The position numbers were made by a program, and so were the translations under genes. A DNA stretch of 64,000 nucleotides from Pseudomonas lutea (GTDB taxonomy: Bacteria; Pseudomonadota; Gammaproteobacteria; Pseudomonadales; Pseudomonadaceae): positions 3,373 to 67,372 of the forward strand of contig NZ_JRMB01000005.1 in assembly GCF_000759445.1 (NCBI RefSeq), read 5' to 3'. The notes below the pieces were generated by a model, which was not told the DNA's origin, made no database searches, and worked only from the letters and a program-made list of their open reading frames with translations. Below, one piece after another: positions 17,906-26,532 of this stretch; within the stretch, counting starts at the first letter, position 1; each line of letters opens with the position of its first letter.

Positions 17906-19501
17906 ATGGTCCACCGCACGCAGTCTGTCAGCAATACCTCAACCGGCGACATCAGCGGTTCGGATCACAACGTGTTTTTTGCGGCGGTAGAAACTACCCG
18001 CATGCCGATGATCGTTACGGATCCCAAACGGCCTGATAACCCAATCATCTTTGCCAACAACGCTTTCATCGAAATGACCGGCTACGACCGGTCAGAAATC
18101 GTCGGTCATAACTGTCGATTTCTTCAGGGCATTGAGACCGATCGAGAGATTGTGGCCAAGGTTCGTAAAGCGATCGACGAGGAAACTGAGATTGCGGTCG
18201 AGATCGTCAATTATAAAAAAGACGGATCGTCGTTCTGGAACGCGCTGTTCATTTCGCCGGTGTACAACGAAGCTGGAGAGCTCATCTATTTTTTCGCGTC
18301 CCAGTTGGACGTGAGCCGTCGGCGTGACGCCGAGGATGGTTTGCGTCAAGCGCAAAAAATGGAGGCTCTTGGGCAGCTCACAGGCGGGATAGCTCACGAT
18401 TTCAATAATTTGCTGCAGGTGATGATCGGGTACCTGGACATGATCCAGCGAACCGCTGGCAAGCCTCAGTACGACCAGCAGCGGGTACTGCGCAGTGCGA
18501 CGAATGCGCGCGACGCAGCGGAGCGAGCGAAGACTTTAACTCAACAGCTGCTTGCCTTTTCACGCAAGCAGAAGCTGCAGGGTCGTGTCATCAATCTCAA
18601 CAACATTGTCAGCTCCTCACAAGACATGGCCTCTACGGTGCTCCTCGATACCGAGCTGAGACTAGTGCTGCAACCTGATCTATGGAATTGCCGGGTAGAT
18701 CCAACGCAGACAGAGGTTGCGCTGCTGAACATCTTCATTAATGCCCGGGACGCCATGGAAGCACGATCAGATCGGTTGCTTACGGTCGAGACCAAGAACG
18801 TCACCATCCAGGATCTCGCGTCGACTTCCTATGACGGGCTGATGCCGGGCCGCTATGTCAGTGTTGCTCTCACCGATAATGGTACTGGCATGCCTGCTGC
18901 CATTGTTAACCGAGTCATGGACCCCTTCTTCACCACGAAAGAGGAAGGTAAGGGATCTGGGCTAGGCCTTTCGATGGTCTACGGCTTCATGAAACAGTCC
19001 GGAGGAACGGCCCGCATCTATTCCGAAGAGGGCATCGGGACCACCATCCGAATGTATTTCCCAGCCGACGATAGCCAGTTGCATGCCTCACATACTCCCG
19101 AGCATGTTCCTGAGCAGGCGGGTCATGAGCGAATTTTGGTGGTTGAAGACCGACCTGACGTGGCAGAGCTGGCCAGGATGGTGCTGGAGGAATACGGCTA
19201 CTCCTGCGCATTGGCCTACAGCGGCAGGGAGGCGTTGCAGATGCTTGATGGGGAGAGCTTCGATCTGCTCTTTACTGACTTGATCATGCCTGGCGGCATG
19301 AACGGCGTAATGCTCGCTCGAGAGGCTAAGCGTCGGCATCCCAACCTCAAGGTACTCCTCACAACCGGGTATTCAGAGAACTCACTTGAGCGCACGGATG
19401 CGGGCGGAAACGATTTGGATGTGATCTCTAAGCCCTATATTCCGACCGACCTGGCCAAGAAGATTCGTCAGGTCCTAATTGGACCCAACGGCGTGAGTTA
19501 A
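17906..19501 (+). CDS. LOV-domain blue-light hybrid histidine kinase
   Basis: 531 residues. The LOV/PAS domain (about 22-138) contains the flavin motif GHNCRFLQG; Cys70 is the residue that forms the photo-adduct with FMN. HisKA H-box [11 protein letters not shown] has the phosphorylated His at 164. The HATPase domain has N-box Asn279, G1 DNGTGM (324-329) and G2 GSGLGL (350-355). The C-terminal receiver domain (from about 408) has the phospho-accepting Asp458 in LLFTDLIMP. Length and domain order match the chromosomal LOV-HK of P. syringae, which links light to motility and virulence. All key residues are intact, so it should be photoactive. GGAG precedes the ATG. It is flanked by a chemoreceptor and an EAL phosphodiesterase. 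Confidence 0.93.
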   Translation: MVHRTQSVSNTSTGDISGSDHNVFFAAVETTRMPMIVTDPKRPDNPIIFANNAFIEMTGYDRSEIVGHNCRFLQGIETDREIVAKVRKAIDEETEIAVEIVNYKKDGSSFWNALFISPVYNEAGELIYFFASQLDVSRRRDAEDGLRQAQKMEALGQLTGGIAHDFNNLLQVMIGYLDMIQRTAGKPQYDQQRVLRSATNARDAAERAKTLTQQLLAFSRKQKLQGRVINLNNIVSSSQDMASTVLLDTELRLVLQPDLWNCRVDPTQTEVALLNIFINARDAMEARSDRLLTVETKNVTIQDLASTSYDGLMPGRYVSVALTDNGTGMPAAIVNRVMDPFFTTKEEGKGSGLGLSMVYGFMKQSGGTARIYSEEGIGTTIRMYFPADDSQLHASHTPEHVPEQAGHERILVVEDRPDVAELARMVLEEYGYSCALAYSGREALQMLDGESFDLLFTDLIMPGGMNGVMLAREAKRRHPNLKVLLTTGYSENSLERTDAGGNDLDVISKPYIPTDLAKKIRQVLIGPNGVS

Positions 19502-19589
19502 GTCGCGTCATAGACGGCGCCCGTCGGGCGCTTCTCCCAATGAATAACAGCGTGCACAGGCATGCTGCTTGAAGTCTCAAGGAGCGAGC

Positions 19590-21155
19590 ATGAGCAGGTT
19601 CAAAGTCGTTGCAACCGCGGTCTCCTGCGGCGTGCTAGGCGCTGTCGTCGCTATCTCGCTGACGTCGTACGCCTCCTGGTCCAGGGCGATATCGGACGAG
19701 CAGATGCTTCTGCAGATATTTTCAGAACGAGCAATGAGAAATGTAGAGATTTCGCTAGACCAAGGACGGTCGGCTATTTCGTCATTAGATAATTGGACGG
19801 GCGTTCGCTGCTCGTCAGACCACATAGCGTTCATGCAGCGTGTGACGATAAATACCCGAGCCATCGAGGAGGTCCGCTACCGCGACGGGGTGACTCAATG
19901 CAGCTCCTGGGGGGATAGTTTCAGCAGCGGTGAGGACCCTGAAGTCGATGGCGCGTTAGGCGGTGGCTTTGAGCTTGCATTGCGTGCCGAGTCGCATATA
20001 AAAGGAGTCGATCCGATTACGTTGTTGAGACGTGGGTCCTACGGCGTGATCATTAATACCGGTCGTTTGTCAGACGTAATACTAAACCAGCAGTTGAAAC
20101 TAGCTATTTTTTATCAAGGCAGGATGGTTAGCGGTTTACGGATTGAAGACGCTGCGCCTTGGAGTGACGTCATCTCACAGGGCAGGCAGCACGATGAAAG
20201 CAATCTCTACGCAGTGACTCAGAGGAATGAGTGGACCGCCGTAGTTGCTGAACCGATGACATCGCTCGGTACAAGCTTCAACAGGGAGTTATTACGAGCG
20301 TTGCCTACGAGCTTGATCATTGGTCTGTTGATCGGGGCGCTCGTGATGACTTTCATGCTCAGAAGGCGTTCCCCTTTTGCTGAGCTACAGACTGCCATTC
20401 GCAAGCGTGAATTCGTAGTTCATTATCAGCCCATAGTGGCCCTGGACTCCGGCGATTGTGTTGGAGCCGAAGCCCTTGTCAGATGGATCAGACCAGACGG
20501 AAGCATGGTTGCCCCTGACAAGTTCATCCCGCTAGCTGAGGACACTGGCCTCATCTTGCCGATCACTGACCAAGTCATCCAAGGGGTGGTGGACGACCTA
20601 GAGTCAGTACTTGCCAATAATCCTAGCCTGCACATCGCTATCAATCTCTGTGCAGACGACATCAAGACCGGCCGCTTCATCGGTGTGATCGAGTCTGCGC
20701 TACACGGCGGCTTGATCAAAAACGAGCAGATCTGGCTGGAAGCGACTGAGCGAGGATTTATCGACATCACCTCTGCAACAGGGTCCCTCAAAAAGGCCCA
20801 AATGTTAGGTTTCAACATCGCGATAGATGATTTTGGAACAGGCTACTCGAGCTTGCAGCACCTTCAAAGCTTGCCAGTTAACGTCCTGAAAATTGACAAG
20901 GCCTTTGTGGACACCATCGGTATAACCTCAGCGTCTAGTTCAGTTATTACACACATCATTGCCATGGCGAAGACGTTAAACCTGGAGATCGTAGCTGAAG
21001 GGGTAGAAACGGAAGCTCAGGCGGCCTATCTGAAGGCTCAGGGCGTTGAATACGCACAGGGTTGGTTTTACTCAAAAGCCCTTCCGGCTGGAGAATTTGC
21101 CCTCTTCATGCAACAAAAATCTGCCCCCTTTCGGCCCGACTGTGGAGGAGCCTAA
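19590..21155 (+). CDS. CSS-motif EAL-domain c-di-GMP phosphodiesterase
   Basis: About 521 residues. TM1 is near the N-terminus (FKVVATAVSCGVLGAVVAISL), then a periplasmic CSS-motif domain with Cys-Ser-Ser in GVRCSSDH and a second Cys-Ser-Ser in TQCSSWG; these two cysteines form the redox-sensed disulfide in the family. TM2 is at about 240-262. The cytoplasmic EAL domain has EALVRW, INLCADD, EATERG, IDDFGTGYSSL, KIDKAFVD and AEGVETEAQ, so the catalytic set is complete. It should hydrolyse c-di-GMP. The ATG at 19590 has AGGAG 6 bases upstream and was preferred over 19569. It is 88 bp after the LOV kinase gene. Confidence 0.9.
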   Translation: MSRFKVVATAVSCGVLGAVVAISLTSYASWSRAISDEQMLLQIFSERAMRNVEISLDQGRSAISSLDNWTGVRCSSDHIAFMQRVTINTRAIEEVRYRDGVTQCSSWGDSFSSGEDPEVDGALGGGFELALRAESHIKGVDPITLLRRGSYGVIINTGRLSDVILNQQLKLAIFYQGRMVSGLRIEDAAPWSDVISQGRQHDESNLYAVTQRNEWTAVVAEPMTSLGTSFNRELLRALPTSLIIGLLIGALVMTFMLRRRSPFAELQTAIRKREFVVHYQPIVALDSGDCVGAEALVRWIRPDGSMVAPDKFIPLAEDTGLILPITDQVIQGVVDDLESVLANNPSLHIAINLCADDIKTGRFIGVIESALHGGLIKNEQIWLEATERGFIDITSATGSLKKAQMLGFNIAIDDFGTGYSSLQHLQSLPVNVLKIDKAFVDTIGITSASSSVITHIIAMAKTLNLEIVAEGVETEAQAAYLKAQGVEYAQGWFYSKALPAGEFALFMQQKSAPFRPDCGGA

Positions 21156-21533
21156 AGGAGTCGTCCAAGCCTCTGCTGCGATCTCCTTGCCGTTTACTAG
21201 CAGTCCAGCAAAGTTACCCGCCAGATAAAGCACGCTTAACGTAAATCCCGTTATTCGTAATGCGCGGCAGTCTTCAAGGGGCTGACCATTCTTATCCGTT
21301 TTAGGCCGATCATTTACAGCAGGACCTGACCCGGCGCATGGCCATCTTCTCGGGCAATGGTTACTTGCCACGACGCGCCTCCGTTCAGCTCACAACGGAT
21401 TCAGGTGTGACTTTTCGCCAGGTGACTGGTAGTGACAGCACGCTAACTCTATTTTCAGTGGTTTTTAGGAACACGAATTGCACACCTGTAACCCGCGCTA
21501 CAATGCCCAACTTTTAATGCACGAGCGGCTGCG
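21156..21533. other. Gene-free region
   Basis: About 380 bp after the EAL gene with no supported gene; a minus-strand open frame here overlaps the EAL gene and lacks a ribosome site. Confidence 0.35.
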
Positions 21534-22019
21534 ATGAGCTGGACTGATATAGACGACAACGGACGTGTCTACAGCATGTCGCACCTGCAGCCGTTCACGC
21601 ATGTTGTACGCATCGATGGAGTCGACATCACTATCCATTTTAGCTTCGGGTTTCACTGTTTTACTGACGAAAAAGGGGATGGCAAGCTGATTCTCAACCG
21701 GGGCGAGCGTCGAAACTTTTCACCGTCGCGCTGGGAAGCGAGCAAGGAGCTGGTGCCATGGGTCTTGAAGCGAATGCTCGATGCCCACGTGACGATGCAC
21801 ATCGATCAAAAAAAGCAGCGTCGATACTTCGCCATGGATCTCTACGAGTACGCTTTGATTTTCAATATCACCAAGCCTGGCAACACCGAAAATACGCTGA
21901 AAGTCACGATGATCACAGCCTACCCCGTAGACCAATGGGGCCGTTCCAGCTTACCGAAAGGGCCGAAGCAGAATCTCTCATGGGTGCTTGGGCAACGCGC
22001 CAAGGGCATTACGGTATAG
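21534..22019 (+). CDS. Hypothetical protein
   Basis: 161 residues: a polar N-terminus with DITIHFSFGFHCFTDEKGDG, a basic middle and the end PKQNLSWVLGQRAKGITV. Strand-rich and without a signal peptide. The histidine and aspartate rich part (TIHFSFGFHCFTD) could hold a metal, but no family is recognised. The ribosome site is weak. A strong terminator follows directly, so it is a single transcription unit. Confidence 0.55.
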   Translation: MSWTDIDDNGRVYSMSHLQPFTHVVRIDGVDITIHFSFGFHCFTDEKGDGKLILNRGERRNFSPSRWEASKELVPWVLKRMLDAHVTMHIDQKKQRRYFAMDLYEYALIFNITKPGNTENTLKVTMITAYPVDQWGRSSLPKGPKQNLSWVLGQRAKGITV

Positions 22020-22023
22020 CTCA

Positions 22024-22062
22024 AAAAGCAGAAAGCCCCGGCGCTTGCGCGTCGGGGCCCCT
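22024..22062 (+). terminator. Rho-independent-like terminator
   Basis: A GC-rich stem, GCCCCGGCGC with GCGTCGGGGC, right after the stop of the 161-residue gene. Confidence 0.55.
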
Positions 22063-22584
22063 GTGAATCTCGTTAAAGGTCTACCTTTTCGCGCACTACA
22101 CGCTTATCCAGCCAAGGCTCGGAGAGGCATTTCAGCCTCCGGATCAGCGCCCCTTTTTCAAGGTTCCAGTATGCGCTGACATAGTTATTATCCTGCTGGA
22201 TGACGCACGTGTCAACGTCCCTACCTCAGCAGCTACATGCTCAGGGCAAGCGAATTCTGTACCGACCAAAGACTGTGCACCCTCTGAACCCAGCACCGCG
22301 CCGCCGACATGCGCCGGCGGATTCTTGATGTGCCCCGTTATCGGCTACTCGTCGAAGAACTGGACGGGCTCTACAAGAGCACCATCTGGCTTGGCGCGCA
22401 AACGTCGAGGGCGATCTGGTGGCCCTGCTTATGATGTTGCTATTGCTTGCTGTCGAGCGGCAACGACTACCATGACCGGCCTACTGGTACGGCAGTTCCT
22501 ACGGATAGCTCCCGGCGAGCATCCCTACCTTTGAACGAAGACAGCCCAGAGAAAGCACGAATACCTGAACGGTACCAAAGAGAT
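22063..22584. other. Gene-free region, possible small gene remnant
   Basis: A 41-codon frame at 22309-22434 starts MRRRILDVPRYRLLVEELDGLYKS and looks protein-like; its sense appears to continue in another frame (NVEGDLVALLMMLL), as if broken by a frameshift. No family is recognised. Otherwise empty. Confidence 0.3.
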
Positions 22585-22622
22585 CCTTATAAGATACCTA
22601 TATAATTGACTTAAGACACCAA

Positions 22623-22664
22623 AAGGATATCCTTATGATGTCTAACGAAGAGCAAAGGATATCC
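22623..22664. promoter_or_regulatory. Partition operator/centromere repeats, left group
   Basis: AAGGATATCCTT (22623-22634) and AAGGATATCC (22655-22664); the second lies immediately before the parA ATG and covers its ribosome site. The same core recurs after parA and after the small partner gene, so it is a likely site for the ribbon-helix-helix protein in partition and autorepression. Confidence 0.65.
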
Positions 22665-22666
22665 GT

Positions 22667-23323
22667 ATGTCGATTTTCGTGATTGGGAACAGTAAGGGAG
22701 GGGTGGGTAAGTCCACGCTCACGGTTCAAATTGGCATAGGCCGCGCTCTGCAAGGCAAGGACGTGCTTGTCGTCAACAGTGACCGCCAATCATCATCCTC
22801 TAAAGCGATTGACCGTCGGGATGCTGCAAATCTCACTCCGAGCGTCACCCTGGTCGCTTACCCCGAAGGTGAACAGTTAAGAACTCAAGTCCTACGGCAA
22901 CTCGACAAATACGATGACATCATCATTGATGCGGGCGGGCGGGACAGTTCAGCATTTCGACATGCCATGATGATTGCTGACGTGATGCTAGTGCCTATAG
23001 CGCCCGGCAATTTCGAACTGGATGCGTTGGAAGATGAACTGGTCCCGTTGATCCGTGAAATCCAGTCCTCCCGAGCGGACAACCCATTGCCAATCTATGC
23101 CTTCCTCAACATGGCAGAACCCAAAAAATTCTCCAGCGATAACATTGGTACACGTAAATCGATTGAGGCCTTCCCTGAACTGCAGCTCATTGACCTAACC
23201 ATTACGCGCAGGAAGTCGATAGCTGCGGCGTCGACGCTTGGTATGTCAGTTTCAGAAATGAGACCTAGGGATGTGAAAGCATGCAAGGAGATCGAGGCGC
23301 TGCTTCAAGCACTATTTGACTAG
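22667..23323 (+). CDS. parA: ParA-family partition ATPase
   Basis: 218 residues. A deviant Walker A, SKGGVGKST, at residues 9-17; Walker A' region NSDRQSSSSK at about 38-47; Walker B DDIIIDAGGRDS near 87. This is the short, non-HTH ParA type (type Ib) in which DNA binding and repression are left to a small partner protein. The usual D-x-D-x-Q-x-S is here NSDRQSS. AAAGGATAT, which overlaps an operator repeat, serves as ribosome site. The RHH gene follows after 81 bp containing another operator. Confidence 0.88.
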   Translation: MSIFVIGNSKGGVGKSTLTVQIGIGRALQGKDVLVVNSDRQSSSSKAIDRRDAANLTPSVTLVAYPEGEQLRTQVLRQLDKYDDIIIDAGGRDSSAFRHAMMIADVMLVPIAPGNFELDALEDELVPLIREIQSSRADNPLPIYAFLNMAEPKKFSSDNIGTRKSIEAFPELQLIDLTITRRKSIAAASTLGMSVSEMRPRDVKACKEIEALLQALFD

Positions 23324-23359
23324 TTAAATACCCTAAAGGTATTAATTAGATACCGATTT

Positions 23360-23377
23360 GATATCCTAAGGATATCC
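23360..23377. promoter_or_regulatory. Partition operator repeat, middle
   Basis: A perfect inverted repeat, GATATCC-TAA-GGATATC (23360-23376), between parA and its partner gene. It shares the AAGGATATCC core with the left and right groups. Confidence 0.6.
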
Positions 23378-23404
23378 AAAGACCACCCTATAACGGTGAC
23401 CACC

Positions 23405-23656
23405 ATGGCAATTATCCAACGCGCGCCGAAGCAAGCTACGGCAGATCAAGCTGCAACCCAAGCGGCTGCCAAAGCTGCAGCTACCGCTCCAGACAGCAAA
23501 TCAAAAACAAACATGCGAGGTAAGCGTGAAATGTTCACCGTGGGCTTCGAGCCTGACTTGTTAGCGGAATTCGATGCAGCGCGCAGCAAGCTAGGCCTAT
23601 CAAGACCAGCTCTAATCAAAATAGCCGTGCGGAGATTACTGGATGCGGGGGTATGA
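23405..23656 (+). CDS. Ribbon-helix-helix centromere-binding protein (ParB-like)
   Basis: 83 residues from the Met-Ala-Ile start. The N-terminus is Ala/Gln/Lys rich (a disordered ParA-stimulating tail in this class) and the C-terminal 45 residues follow the RHH pattern: KREMFTVGFEPDLLAEFDAARSKLGLSRPALIKIAVRRLL. It would bind the AAGGATATCC repeats and activate ParA. The start at 23405 is used rather than 23396; both are close and the ribosome site is weak. Confidence 0.75.
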   Translation: MAIIQRAPKQATADQAATQAAAKAAATAPDSKSKTNMRGKREMFTVGFEPDLLAEFDAARSKLGLSRPALIKIAVRRLLDAGV

Positions 23657-23678
23657 GCTTGACGTTAAAAGCCAGCAA

Positions 23679-23701
23679 AAGAATGTCCGAAGGACATTCT
23701 T
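23679..23701 (+). terminator. Perfect 10-bp hairpin after the partition operon
   Basis: AAGAATGTCC-GAA-GGACATTCTT, followed by AATTTA. It is likely the terminator of the par operon; it could also be an operator. Confidence 0.5.
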
Positions 23702-23722
23702 AATTTATCCTAAAGATACTAT

Positions 23723-23747
23723 AAGGATCCCATAAGGATATCCTTAT
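23723..23747. promoter_or_regulatory. Partition operator repeat, right
   Basis: A perfect 16-bp palindrome, ATAAGGATATCCTTAT (23732-23747), preceded by a related AAGGATCC. It has the same core as the sites around parA. Confidence 0.6.
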
Positions 23748-23753
23748 GATACT

Positions 23754-24140
23754 TCACAGCTGAGCGACGGGAACCCGCCGGAAATGGGCACACAGATCGT
23801 AGGTAAATACCCTTGGCTGTCGCGAGCCCATGAGCAGGACCTCGGCCTTGCTGTAGCGATACGCTGGGACGGAACAACGGTCTGCCGCTTGGACAGCAGC
23901 CCTGGTCATTAGCCGCAATCGTGGAGAGAGGCGCAAGTCGATCAGCGCACCATTTGCATACCTGGCTTCATAGGGGTTGAGATGGGCTCTAATATCACTC
24001 AGCCGCTTGCCTAACATACGGCTGCAGCAGATCTCCTGCTTGGGTGGTTCGGCGTCGACCAGCTCCAGGCACGATACGCCGCCCAATTCACGCGCTGAAT
24101 TCACGATAAAGCAGCGTCGGATAGGCTGCGCCAAGTCCAT
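23754..24140 (-). CDS. Hypothetical protein
   Basis: 128 residues, Arg- and Cys-rich, with no membrane segment and no recognised family. The ribosome site is weak. Its end abuts the right partition palindrome. It may be a real plasmid gene or a chance frame in GC-rich DNA. Confidence 0.3.
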   Translation of the reverse strand: MDLAQPIRRCFIVNSARELGGVSCLELVDAEPPKQEICCSRMLGKRLSDIRAHLNPYEARYANGALIDLRLSPRLRLMTRAAVQAADRCSVPAYRYSKAEVLLMGSRQPRVFTYDLCAHFRRVPVAQL

Positions 24141-24323
24141 TGGCTTCTGATGCCCATGGCCTCCAGGTGAGCGTTCATGCGCTTGCCAACTCCCAGCGGA
24201 ACACCCGTGTGCATCAGCACCTTGCTAGGAATGTAGCTTTTCCGGGTTCGCGAATGAACGCGATTTCAAATGCATGCTTTCACTGAAAGCACTTAGCGTT
24301 ATTCGGGTTTCGCATTTCTCATA
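24141..24323. other. Gene-free stretch left of structured element A
   Basis: No supported gene and no clear repeat. Confidence 0.3.
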
Positions 24324-24464
24324 AAAGCCAGCGCGCACACGCGCCCGGTTGAGCACTCGGCAGGCTTGCCGGCCGTGGGCGATTTATCCGGGTCTTAGCG
24401 CCCGTAGGGTGGCGCATGCCAGGACAGGGCGGCTTCATCGCCCTGGGCCGCTTAGACTGGCTTT
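24324..24464 (+). ncRNA. Structured element A (141 nt), twin of 56370-56510
   Basis: A closing stem, AAAGCCA (24324-24330) with TGGCTTT (24458-24464), encloses at least five hairpins: GCGC-ACAC-GCGC, CGGCAGG-CTTG-CCGGCCG, CCC-GTA-GGG, TGGC-GCAT-GCCA and CAGGGCG/CGCCCTG, plus a possible long-range CCCGG/CCGGG pairing. Unpaired blocks such as GGTTGAGC, GATTTATCCGGGTCTTAGCG and GGGCCGCTTAGAC are identical in the twin near the iteron origin, while the stems differ but still pair. It lies about 390 bp beyond the end of the IncFII-like rep gene. A functional RNA or an ssDNA structure (priming or origin site) are both possible; the strand is nominal. Confidence 0.5.
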
Positions 24465-24850
24465 GATTGAGTCTTCGGGTTGCGTTACCGCGCCGTGCCG
24501 TAGGCACGAAGTGCGCGGTGCATTGACGCTGTTTGAGGTGTTTCACCTCGTAAAGCTCTTTTATTTACCGAAGGGGTTACTGAAGGGGGTTTAAAATTCC
24601 GCTTAATTCAAGCCATCCACAGGCAAGAACAGAATTTCATGCCGGCGCGAAGGTTTCGCAGGGGCAAGCGCGCGCTCACACCGCTCTGCGCAGAGCTTTT
24701 CCCTTCTCTTAATATGAGTCCGGCGGCAGGCCTGAACCGACGCGAATCGTAGACGAGCGCGAGCCTCCGCATGAGCGGATACAAAAAAAGGATGCGTATG
24801 CCGACAGCCTCGCTCGTGATCACGAGCGACAGCAGATCGACGACGGTAGG
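24465..24850. other. Gene-free region, possible origin of the IncFII-like replicon
   Basis: The region between element A and the 3' end of the rep gene (minus strand). In IncFII-type plasmids the origin lies downstream of rep, so this is a candidate. It contains the hairpins CGTGCC-GTA-GGCACG and GAGGTG-TTT-CACCTC. A perfect DnaA box was not found. Confidence 0.3.
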
Positions 24851-25717
24851 TCAGCTGCCGACGGTCTTGCGGGTCAGCAGCGCGCTGATCGCCTTCAATG
24901 CGTTATGTCCAGTCATGCGCTCAGGTAAAACATCCTGCGTGGGCTCACTTGTCGTCGCCGGCGGCGGCTGTGGCAAGGCGAATTGGCCATGGGCCGGTCC
25001 GCGCAATTCGCGGGCCTCCTTGGCCTGCCAGCGCTTGCGAGAGATTTCACGGCGCTGCAGCGCCAGGGAGTGACGTTCTATGTCGGCCATACGACGCTGA
25101 CCAATCTCACGCAGCTGCACAGCGCGGCGCTTCTTGGCCGCGTTCTGCACACGCTCGTAGACGTAGCGCAGGCCAAGATCGGCCCAGAATTGCTTGGTAA
25201 AGCGGATCAATACGCGGGTGCGCACCAGATGAAGACCATACTCGTCCTTTTCATCCAGACGAATACGCTCGATGCGCCGGTAGACGTAGCCGGCAATTTC
25301 AAGGGTTTTGAACAGCCGGCAGAGCGCCGGTGCGGAAATGGTACCGGCGTCCTCGGCAATGTTGCGTTGGGTGTTGAGTACGTAGCGGCCGTTTTCAGGA
25401 TCGATGTAGCCCAGCACGCTATTTGCCAGGTCTAGACGTACCAACAGCTGTTCGGCCACGCGCTCGATCGCCTGAAACACTTCAACACGGGTACGTCGAT
25501 CACCATGCACCGAGTCCAGGCCACGCAGGTACCGGCCACGGTAGGCAACGATGTTGGCCAGGCGCTCATAGGCCGAACGAATCAGCGGATTGCGCAGCTG
25601 CTTTTCGCTGAGGTGACGCACAGTGGCATAGCGTGCCGGCATCTGCCGCGCCGATCGGCGCAAAGCGGAATGAGGGTCAGCAGGATTGAGTTTGGCTACA
25701 GTGAGATTGCGCTTCAT
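24851..25717 (-). CDS. Replication initiation protein, IncFII RepA-like
   Basis: 288 residues. The arrangement resembles IncFII-type RepA: an N-terminal helical part (RLANIVAYRGRYLRGL), a winged-helix-like centre (LNTQRNIAEDAG...SAPALCRLFKTLEIAGYVYRR), a strand with VRTRVLIRFTKQFWADLGL and a strongly basic helix (AAKKRRAVQLREIGQRRMADIERHSLALQRREISRKRWQAKEA). The C-terminal 40 residues are variable. It would bind its origin and load the replication machinery. It would be a second replicon, besides the iteron RepA at 57162. Two strong hairpins about 220-300 bp upstream look like an antisense copy-control locus, as in IncFII plasmids. The assignment rests on pattern, not alignment. Confidence 0.6.
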   Translation of the reverse strand: MKRNLTVAKLNPADPHSALRRSARQMPARYATVRHLSEKQLRNPLIRSAYERLANIVAYRGRYLRGLDSVHGDRRTRVEVFQAIERVAEQLLVRLDLANSVLGYIDPENGRYVLNTQRNIAEDAGTISAPALCRLFKTLEIAGYVYRRIERIRLDEKDEYGLHLVRTRVLIRFTKQFWADLGLRYVYERVQNAAKKRRAVQLREIGQRRMADIERHSLALQRREISRKRWQAKEARELRGPAHGQFALPQPPPATTSEPTQDVLPERMTGHNALKAISALLTRKTVGS

Positions 25718-25869
25718 GCCACACCACCAGAACGCTGAAGTTCAGGCAGTGGAAGAAACGTCGGGAGGAGGGGGAAAGTGATATTCGAGGGGACGACCGT
25801 ACGATTTGGATCCATCAGGTCGATCTTTGTTTGGATCATTTCAGATAAGCGCCGTTCAGCGGCGAGCTA

Positions 25870-26019
25870 GTGATTATTAGCTTTCTGCAACTTGCACGAA
25901 GCCGCAGTGCGCGCCATAATCGGCTCACCAAATGTGTGGAGAACAGGTTTCTACCGTCGAAAGTTGAAAGACCTGTTCTGGATTGTCCAAAAAGCCCGGT
26001 TACCAGCCGGGCTTTTTGG
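25870..26019 (+). ncRNA. Probable copy-control antisense RNA locus
   Basis: Two consecutive hairpins upstream of the leftward rep gene: AGAACAGGT (25940-25948) with ACCTGTTCT (25971-25979), and a perfect 13-bp stem CCAAAAAGCCCGG / CCGGGCTTTTTGG (25987-26019) ending in a T-run on the plus strand. A plus-strand RNA ending here would be antisense to the rep leader, as CopA/RNAI is in IncFII-type plasmids. The second hairpin may simply terminate the flanking minus-strand gene. The left boundary is a guess. Confidence 0.4.
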
Positions 26020-26033
26020 TTTCTGCAATTCTG

Positions 26034-26276
26034 CTATGCCACTTTAAGTGTCGCCTCGTTAAAACCCACACGTCCAAGGTCTGCAACCACCGCCTCAAGG
26101 CTTTTGTAGATCTTGTAGCGATCGGTGCGCGCAACGGCCATGTACTCCTGTGATCCATCATCTACATCAACCAGGAGAATCCAACCACCAGGTTCCATCG
26201 GCGCTGGGGCAATGAAAGCGTTCTTCAAAGCACCTGTCCGGTACAGCTTGCGCATTCCGGATAGATCCACGGCCAT
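26034..26276 (-). CDS. Hypothetical small protein upstream of rep
   Basis: 80 residues from MAVDLSGMRKLYRTG. Strands and a helix: GGWILLVDVDDGSQEYMAVARTDRYKIYKSLEAVVADLGRVG. GAGGG precedes the ATG at 26276, which was preferred over the in-frame start at 26342. No family is recognised. It lies upstream of rep on the same strand, separated by the double hairpin, and might take part in replication control. Confidence 0.5.
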   Translation of the reverse strand: MAVDLSGMRKLYRTGALKNAFIAPAPMEPGGWILLVDVDDGSQEYMAVARTDRYKIYKSLEAVVADLGRVGFNEATLKVA

Positions 26277-26532
26277 CACACCCTCGACCTGCGAAAAATT
26301 CCCTGCAAAGATATTCTGGACTGCATGAAAAAGCAAATTCATACAGAAAGGTCGACTCTTCGAGACAGCGAAACCGTCGGCACGCCGCAGGAAACCAGAT
26401 TTTCATGAGCCTGGAACTCGCTCACTTAGAAGAAGGGATTGGTTGCTGGTGCGGTGGCATACATGACCGCGACGTCATCGCCGCAAGAATTCTAGCGCTC
26501 AGACATCAGCGTCCAATTGCGGGAAGCCGTCA

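Noticed and set aside
26167-26532. Toxin partner for the Phd antitoxin
   Set aside because: Frames downstream on the minus strand show no YoeB, Doc or RelE pattern and overlap the supported 26034-26276 gene.
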